64,000 nucleotides of DNA from Histomonas meleagridis (Eukaryota > Parabasalia > Tritrichomonadida > Dientamoebidae). This document shows, one piece after another, positions 37,161 to 46,800 of this stretch. Every line of letters begins with the position of its first letter. The stretch's first letter is position 1. Made by a program: the position numbers and the translations under genes. The stretch covers positions 1-64,000 of the forward strand of contig WSYJ01000187.1 in assembly GCA_020186115.1 (NCBI GenBank), written 5' to 3'. The notes beneath the pieces were generated by a model that searched no databases, was not told the origin of the DNA, and worked only from the letters and a program-made list of their open reading frames with translations.

Positions 37161-37878
37161 TTACTCTGATTTATTAATTTGGATTTTTTCTTCTTCCTGA
37201 ATTCCTTTGTTGATGGCCGGAATGTTAATAGGAATTTCAAGTGTAGTAAGCGCAAATGCAATCATGTTCTTAACAAACGGGCCAAATATTGGGATTTCAG
37301 TCGGACACATCTTCCAAAGACCAAAAAGATTGACGGTGACATCAAAGTCTGTTTTGCTTGGATAGAAGAAGTTAAGAAGAATGGTGTTCTCATCACGCCA
37401 ATGAAGTTTAGTCGTAACTTCGACTTTACGAACATCAATCTCAACTTTAATCCGTTCTTCTGGCTTGTCTATTGGTTTGCCTTGAAGATTTGAAAGTTTC
37501 TCAATATCAAAAGAAACACCATCTTCCCAACTAACTGTAATAAAAAGAATTGGTGGTTTACCTTCTTCTTCAAGTGTTGAAACTGGTGATATTTTGACAT
37601 CTTCACCAATTGTTCGAAGTGAAAAAGTTGAAGTCTGGTCCTAACGATTTGCTAACTTCTTCATTAATATATTTAACTGCTAAATCTGTTCGGAAATGTG
37701 TAAGAATTCGTGACAAAAGTGTATTAATCCATGTAGTACTTTCAACTTTAGCTTTCGAAAGATCAACAAGTAGTTGATTTTGTTTTTCAAGTTTATCAAA
37801 ATAATAGAATAACATAAAGAGAATAAAGATAAGAATAGCAACAAGTGTAAAAACAAATCCGTTGTAAAAAGCTCCCAT
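37161..37878 (-). pseudogene. SMP-domain membrane protein, right copy with one-base frameshift
   Basis: Same gene as 16784-17458. This copy keeps the natural C-terminal part (F-G-P-F-V-K-N-M-I-A-F, then I-N-I-P-A-I-N-K-G-I-Q) and a TAA at 37161-37163, predicting about 239 residues. An extra base in the A-run 37622-37626 (T-run in the gene) shifts the frame after about residue 83. Each arm therefore carries a different lesion in this gene. The protein has an N-terminal membrane anchor and an SMP-like lipid-transfer domain. Confidence 0.7.
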
Positions 37879-38019
37879 TTAGTTCTTCTGTTCCTTTTTT
37901 CTTTTCTTTCCTTTTTTGACAACTTTTGTTAGGTTTATTTCTCATATTTTTCATTAACGTATTTCTCTTCTTTTTTATTTATTTTTTTTAATTTTTTTTT
38001 TCTTTAAATTTTATTTGTT

Positions 38020-38466
38020 ATGACATTAAAACTTCCTAAAAGTAAAAAATTTCCACGTAAAATTCCAAAAGAAGAAATTCAAGAGAAAGTTAATGAAGAA
38101 ATGAAACAAAAAGGAACGAGTAATTATTTTCAAGCAAAACTTTATCACAAAATGACGAAAGAAGTTATTGGTTCTAAAGAACATAAATTTTGTACATTAC
38201 AATCAAAACCTAAAGAATCAGAAGAAGAATCATGGCTTCAAGCTTACGAGTTTGTTTATGACTTTCTTCAAAAACATGATATGAAATTAACACTTAAAAC
38301 TATTGATTATGAATTTTATGAAGGGAATCAACCTATTCTTGTTCATACATTTGAAAATTTTTCACGTGAAGAATATTTTAAAGAACTTCAAAATATATCC
38401 AAAACACTTGAAGAACATTCATTTCAAGAACGTGTTAAAGTATTTTCAACATTAGAAGGACTTTAA
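38020..38466 (+). CDS. Small LisH-like protein (right copy)
   Basis: Encodes a 148-residue protein identical to the left copy (16197-16643), with no frame damage. It is divergent from the right SMP gene across a conserved 140-base spacer. The family is not firmly recognised; the helical W-L-Q-A-Y-E-F-V-Y-D-F-L-Q segment is LisH-like. It is the one gene of block C that is intact on both sides. Confidence 0.6.
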   Translation: MTLKLPKSKKFPRKIPKEEIQEKVNEEMKQKGTSNYFQAKLYHKMTKEVIGSKEHKFCTLQSKPKESEEESWLQAYEFVYDFLQKHDMKLTLKTIDYEFYEGNQPILVHTFENFSREEYFKELQNISKTLEEHSFQERVKVFSTLEGL

Positions 38467-38612
38467 TAAATGTATATTTCTCAAATTAAATTCATTTCAT
38501 TTTTTTTTCTTCGTTTTTCATTTTAAACGTTCACGTATACAAATTTAAGTCAACACAGAAATTTGTTGCCAAAATAAAGAAAGAAATCCAACAACAAAAT
38601 CCAGCAAACCAA

Positions 38613-39294
38613 ATGAATCTTCAAGAATTTCGAGAAAAAGGTGATATCTATTCTAATCGGAAAGATACCATTAGTATTCGTCATAAGTTGGAAGAGTTTG
38701 TTGATGAACGTTATTGGAGTCTTTTATCACGTTTTTTACATGGTATGTGTGCAAAATCGACGTATGATTCAGAAATCAAAGAAATATTACATAATGATAC
38801 TGCCAAGTTTTTTACATAATGAATTACTTCGTTCGATTCTTTTTAATGCCCATTTTTCACGAATCCCACCACCAGGCATCAACATTCCACGGAAACAACG
38901 AAAACATCAAATTAAACATGAAGCACCAAGTACTAATAATTCTTCGACAGAAAACACGAAAATCAAAATGTTTAATACATTTTCTGCATCAGATTTTCAT
39001 CACATTCAATCGATTAATCAGTTATCACAACGAATGAGTATTATTACGAATGAAAAAGTTAAATCGTTTGATTCCAAATCAGTTGGAATTATTCTTTCAG
39101 CACTAAAATTGTTTTTAAAACGTATCTTAAAAAGCACATATGAACTTAAAATTCTCGAAAACCCGACAGATGCGCCCACAGTTCTTACAGTTGAACAAGT
39201 TTTACATGCTGTGAAATCAGATCCAATTCTTTCAGATTTCATTTCTCCTTTTTTATTTACGAAATATTCGAATCAAAGTTTTAATGATCATTAA
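38613..39294 (+). pseudogene. ADA1/TADA1-like SAGA subunit, right copy with frameshift
   Basis: Starts at ATG 38613 (M-N-L-Q-E-F-R-E-K-G-D-I-Y) with the correct N-terminal frame that the left copy has lost. A six-T run at 38808-38813 (five in the left copy) then shifts the frame at A-K-F, before the conserved L-H-N-E-L-L-R. The remaining 160 codons are open in the other frame to a stop in TAAA. With the lesion disregarded, the protein would be about 226 residues and match the SAGA-Tad1 family. Confidence 0.7.
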
Positions 39295-39572
39295 ATTATG
39301 TTTTGTAATTCAATAGAATAATTATTAATTAATAAAATGTTATAATTTTTTTTTTTTTTTTATTTTTATTATTTTTTGTTTTGATGAATGAATGATTAAC
39401 ATTATGTTACATAATTTAAATAAATTTTTAATAAAGAAAAAAGATGAAGAGAGGTTTTGTTTAAAATGATTTCATAATACACATCTTCAAATAAAATAAA
39501 AATAATGAGTTTTCATAATGTTTCATCTCCATAAAATTAAATCAATAAAAATTATTCAATTCAATCATTATT

Positions 39573-40093
39573 ATGCAAACAAGAGGTTCAGAACAACAAA
39601 CAATTAGAGAATCAACAAGAATAGCGACAATCAAATCAAAACAAAATCAAAAACGAAAGGAAAAAGAAAATTTAAATAAAAAGAAAGGAAGGAACAATGA
39701 AATAAAAAAGAAAAGAATCACATATAAAATAGGCGATTATGAAAAATTAATAGCAGAAGCAATTTTTTCACAAAAAACGAAAGAAAATGAATATGTTAGT
39801 TATCATAAGATCAACAAATATCTTCATGATTATAAAGAAACAGGATCTCAACATATTATTACCAAACGAACGAAATATTTTTTAGGGAAACTTTTAAATA
39901 AGAATATTATTAAATCTAAAAAGATTCATATGCATTTACAAAACTTGGATTAGAAATTTTTTCACCCGAAATAAGTGCAAGAAAGAAATTAGAAGGAGGA
40001 AACATTCAAATACCAAATCAAATTGAAACACAACAAAGAAAATATTTCACTACATTATCAGGTCGAATTTCGCGTCAAGTAATTTTTGATTAA
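39573..40093 (+). pseudogene. H15-like winged-helix protein, right copy with frameshift
   Basis: Identical in layout to 14569-15090, but the A-run 39918-39922 has five bases instead of six. The frame breaks after about residue 117, inside the last part of the winged helix, and stops at 39953. There is also one Leu to Ile change just before the break. The downstream sequence still matches the left copy to its stop (40091-40093). Confidence 0.6.
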
Positions 40094-40292
40094 TATTTTT
40101 TAATATTATTTTTGATTTTATTTATTATTACCAAAATACTCATCATGAGGAAAATAATGGGAAATAAGTAGATAATAATACAAAAGGAGTATTTATAGCA
40201 TTGAAGTTGTATAAAATCAAAATTTACACAAACAAAACGATGGTATCGTTTCAATTGAATTCCACGGCTAATTTGGCGCGCTTTTTCAAAAA

Positions 40293-40907
40293 ATGAATCC
40301 TAACATCACCCCTGCGGGTATAAATCCACAAATCATTAATTGGATGCAAAGCCTTCCAGGGGCAAATCCAGGGAATATTCCAATTCATAAAACTCCAATT
40401 TCACGGAGAAAGTTTTCAAACGAAGAAGATGAGAAATTAAAAAGCTTAGTTTCAACATATGGGACAAATGATTGGCGTAACATTGCTTCTCATATGGAAA
40501 ATCGTAATCCACGTCAATGTCGTGAAAGATGGAAACATTATCTTTCACCGTCTGTTTCAAATGGTCCATGGAGTGAAGCAGAGGACGAACTGCTTCGTGA
40601 AAAACATGAAGAGCTTGGCCCTCAATGGTCACGAATTGCCAAGTTCTTTCCAAAAAGAACTGATATCACAGTCAAAAATAGGTGGATTAGTCTGAATGGA
40701 AGATCCAAGAAAGGAGCCAACAAACAGAACCAAGGCAAACAAGTAAAAGTTATGATTCCACCTCCAGTTGATATAACAGAAATGAACCAAATACAATCTC
40801 AAGTGCAAGCACAAGAATTTATTCAACCGCAAGGACATGTTCAATTACAAGAAGAAACGCAGCTACAAGAAATTTCTTCCCAAGAAACTCAAGACCCAGC
40901 AGTGTAA
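40293..40907 (+). CDS. R2R3 Myb-like DNA-binding protein (right paralogue)
   Basis: The 204-residue paralogue of the left Myb (8100-8675) has two intact Myb repeats (R-R-K-F-S-N-E-E-D ... W-K-H-Y-L and G-P-W-S-E-A-E-D ... N-R-W-I-S-L). Its Gln-rich tail is longer and differs in sequence. Differences cluster in the N-terminus, repeat one and the tail; the recognition helix of repeat two is unchanged, while repeat one has Q to H, N to E and A to P changes near its recognition helix. The leader keeps TTTGGCGCG and the palindromic CGATGGTATCG. The stop lies in TAAA. Its 3' flank is unrelated to the left copy. Confidence 0.9.
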   Translation: MNPNITPAGINPQIINWMQSLPGANPGNIPIHKTPISRRKFSNEEDEKLKSLVSTYGTNDWRNIASHMENRNPRQCRERWKHYLSPSVSNGPWSEAEDELLREKHEELGPQWSRIAKFFPKRTDITVKNRWISLNGRSKKGANKQNQGKQVKVMIPPPVDITEMNQIQSQVQAQEFIQPQGHVQLQEETQLQEISSQETQDPAV

Positions 40908-41389
40908 ACATGAAAAATAGATTTGTGAAATGGGCAAAATAAATCGTTTTGAAATTCCTTTCGTTTAAATATTTCGCATCTCCACCTTTAAAAGATACAC
41001 AATTATAACAATAATTAAAAAAAGATTTTTATCATTTTTATTGATAAACACTTTAATGGAACTTTTTTCATATCTACTCTCAAAGTAGTTAAACAATTAC
41101 TTTCTTGTGTCGACAGTAATTGTGGGCTTACTTTTATAACTTGTAAAATAATGTAAATAAAGAGATTAAAGTGTACTTGTTTTATGCTGTTATAAATAGA
41201 TTTTATAATATAATAATTTTCTTTCCTTCGATAGATAAATCATAAATTACTATTAAACTGAGTTTTTAAAATATTCATGATTTAGTAATGAGAACGCCTG
41301 AAAATTTTCAAATTGCGCAAATTCCCAAATCCATTTCTTTGAAAGAACAACGTTGTTCTAAGATGCTTCATCTAAAAGGTCAATTCATT
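40908..41389. other. Unique spacer between right Myb and right Maf1
   Basis: About 480 AT-rich bases with no gene and no counterpart in the left arm, where only about 170 unrelated bases lie between these genes. Confidence 0.5.
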
Positions 41390-42256
41390 TTTTTAAGGTT
41401 TGATCGAACAATGTTACACACGAGCAAAGTTTTTAATCTCAATGATCATGATTACATTTGCCATGAAAAAAGTATTTTTAATAAATTTTTTATAAATTAA
41501 CAATTTAAAAGATAGAGAATGAATATTGTTCTTCGAGACTGTAAATGTCATTTTCTTCGTCCAGCATAGGTTCAAAGTCTGATGCTCCTTCACGCATATG
41601 GAAATGAAGAATTTTCCTTTGCTTAACATTGAAAAAGAAATAACTGACATTCCATAATGCTCCCATAGCTGAAAATGCGTCTGAGCATGGTGGCTCATAT
41701 GTATATATATCACATGTTGCAGGTTGAATCTCGCATTCAATAGCATTCCAGACACGTTGAAATAAGTCCTCTGAATAAGGCAAAGATGATGTAAAATTCC
41801 AAGACATGTTGTTTCGAATTCTTTCTGGTGAATCTGCAACTTTAAAACAATGCGGTGTAAGATATGAAAAGTCAAAATCTGGAAAAGCATAACTAATCGC
41901 TGTTTGTAAAATCCGAAATGTTGTTTCATCTGGGTCTGTTGGTAATGATGGTGTCATTGTTATTGCTTGCGGTTCTGATGGTGGAAAACTTATGTTTCCT
42001 ATGTTTGAATAGTTTTGAAAATCATTGATATCAACACTGAAACATTCAATCTGACTAAATATATTATGTGCAGTCATGCACCGCGCCGTAATTTCTTGAC
42101 CAACATTGAACAATGCGCGGCTGTTGAACCACTTCATCGAAAAAGGAAGAGGCCTCAAAAAGTGGTGACGGTTGAACGATTTCAATACAAAGATTTTACT
42201 TTTGAATACAAAACGGGCTCCTTCGAACCGCGGCGTTTCTTCTTTCGTTTTTTCAA
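41390..42256 (-). repeat. Inverted duplication, block A, right copy (pairs with 7058-7930)
   Basis: Near-identical reverse complement of the left block A, including Maf1 and its leader. The outer edge is at about 42256, 278 bases from the Rab stop codon. Confidence 0.9.
41505..42137 (-). CDS. MAF1: Maf1 homologue, RNA polymerase III repressor (right copy)
   Basis: Encodes a 210-residue protein identical to the left-arm Maf1 (7176-7808), with the same TAAA stop and the same leader for about 115 bases upstream of the ATG. Beyond the leader the upstream sequence is different. The two copies may therefore differ in distal promoter control. Two intact copies of a Pol III repressor suggest a dosage effect, or a very recent duplication or conversion. 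Confidence 0.92.
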   Translation of the reverse strand: MKWFNSRALFNVGQEITARCMTAHNIFSQIECFSVDINDFQNYSNIGNISFPPSEPQAITMTPSLPTDPDETTFRILQTAISYAFPDFDFSYLTPHCFKVADSPERIRNNMSWNFTSSLPYSEDLFQRVWNAIECEIQPATCDIYTYEPPCSDAFSAMGALWNVSYFFFNVKQRKILHFHMREGASDFEPMLDEENDIYSLEEQYSFSIF

Positions 42257-42533
42257 CCTAATCATGAATTAAAACCAAGAATTCTCAATAATTTTTATAA
42301 TTTATGTATATTAATTCACAATTAAAATATGATTTTTATTGTAATTAATCATGTTATAAGTTTTTGAATATTATTAAAATTTCGACTGATTCGTAAAATA
42401 CATGAAAAATTTCTTTGCGTTGTATTTTGATTGCAAAAATTATTAAATTCTATATCAATAAAACTGATTTTTATAGTTTATATAAATTTATATTTCTCAT
42501 GAGAAATAATAAATTCTTTTAATAACAATTACA

Positions 42534-43094
42534 CTAGCAGCATGAAGACTCGCTACTTGCTTCTTTCAGATTTGTTACATCAGGTGCTTGAGAACATGCG
42601 AGTCTTGAAATAAGAAATTCAAAAAGCTTGAAAATTCCTACACCAGACACAGCTGATGTTTCGAAGTATGTTATTTGGTATTCGTTTGCCTTATCTTGAA
42701 TACTTTTCGAATCATAAGCTCGAACATCTGCAAGATCAATCTTATTACAACATAAAACAATTACAGATATATCTGTAGCATTTTCTCTGATGAAGCTCAT
42801 CCAGTAATCAATTGATTCTAAGGATTCCGGTTTTGAAACATCTGTAACTAATACAGCAGCATTTGCACCATGAAGATAGAGGGGAACAACCGTTCTGTAT
42901 CTTTCTTGTCCTGCTGTATCCATGATGTTTAAATTATAAGAAACTCCGTTCAAATCGATACTTTTTTTTAAATTTGTAGCCCCAACTGTTGGTATTATTT
43001 TTTCGTTGTAGTTAAGATATTTGTTTATGATTGATGTTTTCCCAACATCTGCATCGCCAAGAAAAACAACTTTAAAAGAAATTTCTTCTTTCAT
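42534..43094 (-). CDS. Rab-family small GTPase (Rab5/21-like)
   Basis: The 186-residue protein has P-loop G-D-A-D-V-G-K-T, P-T-V-G-A in switch 1, D-T-A-G-Q-E-R-Y-R with catalytic Gln, C-N-K-I-D-L and T-S-A, and a C-terminal S-S-C-C prenylation motif. The switch-2 sequence D-T-A-G-Q-E-R-Y-R-T-V-V-P-L-Y resembles endocytic Rab5/Rab21-type members, though the subfamily call is an inference. It would act at early endocytic membranes with effectors and GEF/GAP proteins. It differs from the Rab at 3831-4424 and is not part of the duplicated arms. Confidence 0.9.
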   Translation of the reverse strand: MKEEISFKVVFLGDADVGKTSIINKYLNYNEKIIPTVGATNLKKSIDLNGVSYNLNIMDTAGQERYRTVVPLYLHGANAAVLVTDVSKPESLESIDYWMSFIRENATDISVIVLCCNKIDLADVRAYDSKSIQDKANEYQITYFETSAVSGVGIFKLFEFLISRLACSQAPDVTNLKEASSESSCC

Positions 43095-43824
43095 CCAAAC
43101 AATAAAATAACCGAAACCAATCTCAAAAAGTTGTTAGGCAGCTGAAGTATTGAAAGGATTTATAAATCCTTTCAATTATCAACAAAGAAATAATCGTGAT
43201 AAAATTTTATTTACAGACTTTAATTGTATATAGTTTGAAGTAATAAAGAATAGAGGAGAAATTGAGAAATAATTTTTTTCTTTTCTTATATATAAGCTCA
43301 TCAAATTTCGGAATTATTCACAAACCAAAATTTCTTTTTCTTTTTTGTATAAAAAAAAAGTTACAAGCAGTAAAGTTGTCCATTTTAAATCACTTTCTAT
43401 AACAATTTGGAAATCATTATCTATTATAATGTTCATGAAATCTATTTCATTTCACTCAATTAGTGGGAAACCATAAAAAGAACTTGTTGGATATGTTATT
43501 TTGCATGAAGAAGTTTAACAATTTAAGTTAGAATTGATATCCTTGTTAAAAAAAAACATTTTTTCGAGTTTTTTTCTTTTTTGTAGCATAACAAGCCTTT
43601 TCATTTAACTTCAAATTGGATAAAGACTTGGAAAAAAACAATTGACAATTATTAACAATGGAGAAATTGCCAAGAAATAGCAAGGTGACTATAAATTATG
43701 AAAAAGTCATTTTGAATATTTTACATAACCTAAATTGAAATAAATTTTTTCCCCTTTCAATCTTTCTTAAGCGTTTAAAAAGCCGAACTTTTATATTTTT
43801 ATATCAAAAAAGTGTCAAAGGAGG
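43095..43824. other. Divergent intergenic region, no gene seen
   Basis: 730 AT-rich bases between divergent genes (Rab minus, large BEACH-like plus), with only short unsupported frames. It contains A/T homopolymers and a GGAGG just before the downstream ATG, which in a eukaryote carries no meaning. Confidence 0.45.
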
Positions 43825-46800
43825 ATGAAAATTAGGGAATTATTTTCTCTACCAGAAAGAAATCCAAAATTTCCAGAAGGGCCATTATATGATGTGTTAT
43901 ACTACAAAAATGCACTTCAATCAGTTGATTTTCAACAATTAAGTTATGCAATTGAAGATAATGAAAAAAACACATTTAAAAAACTTCAAAGAGTCACAAA
44001 AACAAATATCATCAGGGCCTATAAAGCTGGAATGAAAGATATTGAAATGCTTAAAATAATTAATTTCGATTTTTTTTATGATCTGGATCTATTAGAAAGT
44101 ATTATCAAGCCAAGTAGTGAAAAAGAAATTTCCCCTTTTGCAGCCATTATAGTTCTTTATAATGCCATTTCCTTTATATATAAAGAAAACAAAAACAATC
44201 TCAAAAATCAAAAAATATATGTACTTATAAATGGTCTTACAAGTTCACTTGCATATGAAGAACTAAGTAGTGCATCCACAGCTTTTTTTGAAATCATTGT
44301 TTCACAGATTATCAATGAAGAAATTAAATATGACACAGTTATGCAAATATTTTATCATATTAGTGTTAACAATCGACTTTCTGAGGCATTTGCCCCAACT
44401 TTTGTTAAGCTTTGCAAGATAATGATCAATAATGGAAATAATAATATCGCAAGACCAATATCAAAACGAAGGTCGCCAAGTGAAAGTTCTGAACAAAGCA
44501 TCAGTGAATCCAGTCAAAATGATAGTTCTACTAAAAGTCGGTCAAGTGAAGATAAATATTCATCATGTTCAGACATCACTTTAAAGTTCATTTCAAGTTT
44601 ATTCAGTAATGAAAACAAGATCATTACGTATTTATCCGATGATTTTATCCGAATCTTATTACCATTCTTTGATAATTTCCAACCTCAAGTTTTTCCAATT
44701 ATTTCATCATTAACAAACTTCAAAAACTTAACAAGTTTCGTTGAAATTTATGGCGAGCGCTTATTTAAATTAATCATATGTAAAGTACAAAAAGAAAAAG
44801 AAGAAAATTCCGAATTAAAATTTCCGGATGAACAATATGAAATATTAAAAGAAATCAAAAACATTAACAAATATGAGAACAATGAAAACATGGAAATAAT
44901 CAAAAACAAAAATATATTTAAAAGGAGAATATTAATAAGGCCATTAATCTTTCATAATATCTCTGAATATTTAACGCAACAATTCCGTCAATTTAATAAT
45001 TCGATTGTCCAATTCTTAAACAAGTCAAATCTGAATTATTCGATACCATTCATTGAGAAATTTGCGCATTTTTTTGTTGAAATAGAACAAAACTTTGAAG
45101 TTCCGACATTTATAATACTTTTAGCATTATTTTATAATATAATTGAGATACCAAAATTTGTTAATACTATATCAAACATTCAAACGTTTGATACGATATA
45201 TAAAAATTTAGAAAAAAACATTATAACAAATATATTTAATGAAAAGCATTCGATTTTTTATGAGAATAGTATTAATAATTTAATGATATCAGTTCGACAA
45301 ACGATTATAAAGATATTATCATTTTATTGTTCGGAACATTTAGTAAATTTAATTAAGAATTCGAATCCAATTATATCGATTGAAATAATTTTTTATTTAA
45401 GTTCATTTCCAACATTTTTTGATACAAACATTAAAACTGAATTATTATCAATTACAATAATGTTATCACAAAAATTACAATATATTATTTATAACAAAGA
45501 AATTAATGAGAAAAATTTAATAATTAAATTTAGAAAAATAATTTTTGGATTTTTGTTTCAAGCATTACATTCAGGTTTATTAGGTAATGAAATAACGTGT
45601 ACTAAATTCATGAATTTTTTATTTGAAGAAGAAATATCGAATTGGATAATCATTGCGATTGAAAAATCATTTCATTATATAACTAAAAAGTCAATGTTTT
45701 ATTCATTTATAGAATGGTTACATAATACATATGAAATATGTATCGAAAAAATCGATATTTCTGAATATTATTTATTATCATTAAATTTGTCTAAATTAAT
45801 ATTAAATATTATAACAGAAAATAATAACTTTACAAATGATTTCATTAATTTATTTGATTATATATATGAAATATTTTGTAAGAAGAAAAACGAAGAATAT
45901 TTAGATATAATATTTCAATTATTTTATATAACAACGAAAATTAAATATAATTATTTACCTTCAAATTATTTACTTAATAATATGTCGAAATTTATACGGA
46001 AATCAAATAATATTAATAAATATTATAACATAATTAAAACAATTATAGTAGAAACATTTGATTTTATGTATATTATAAGGAATCCACAATTTTTATTATT
46101 CCAATTTTCTATTTTTGGATCAACGAATTTATTTAAAGAATATATCAAAGAATTATATGAAAATTGTATTATTTCTCCATTTAACTTAAAACAATGTCAA
46201 AACTCTTTAATTGATCAACTTTTATTACGATTTTTATCATATGAAAAAGAAGAAGTTAAATTTAATTTCCATGGAATTAAAATGAAATTAAAAATGTCAT
46301 TTAAATTACAAAAGAAAATCATAATTCCATTCTTATGTAAAATTGCTTCTATTCGTTCATCATCACCTTTAACTACACAATTACTAGAACTAAGTAATAG
46401 TAATAATAAAATGATCAAATTATTAATAAAAATTTTAGAATCAACAAATTATACTGAAAATGATAATAATATTATTAAATTTAATACATCGATCACTAAA
46501 TTAAATGGCTTGAAAGGTGATGACTTAAATAAAAACGTTTTTATAACAATGCGTTTTAAAATCGACATTAATTTATTATATTCGAATTTAGCAACATTAT
46601 ATTTATTAAAAATAAATGATTCAGCGAATACTGAATTAACTATTTATATAAAGAATTATGTCTTAAATGTCAAATATAAAGAAAATGATGGTAAAGAACA
46701 TATTACCGAATTCGCAAGTATCTTTAATCAAAAAGCTTTATCACGAAATGATTATTTAGAATATGAAACTAAATCACATTTCTTATTAATAGTTATTTCA

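Larger units (their letters stand above)
37071..40219 (-). repeat. Inverted duplication, block C, right copy (pairs with 14443-17499)
   Basis: Near-identical reverse complement of the left block. It differs by the presence of 91 bases missing on the left and by single-base homopolymer changes at 37622-37626, 38640-38641, 38808-38813 and 39918-39922. Three genes within it carry frameshifts. At 40219 it joins directly to the Myb block. Confidence 0.95.

Noticed and set aside
17056-37600. Treating the single-base indels as programmed frameshift sites
   Set aside because: The two arms differ at the same sites and the intact version exists in one arm each time, which points to lesions or sequencing error, not programmed shifting.
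43815-43824. GGAGG before the ATG at 43825 as a ribosome binding site
   Set aside because: The gene set is eukaryotic, so Shine-Dalgarno sites are not expected.
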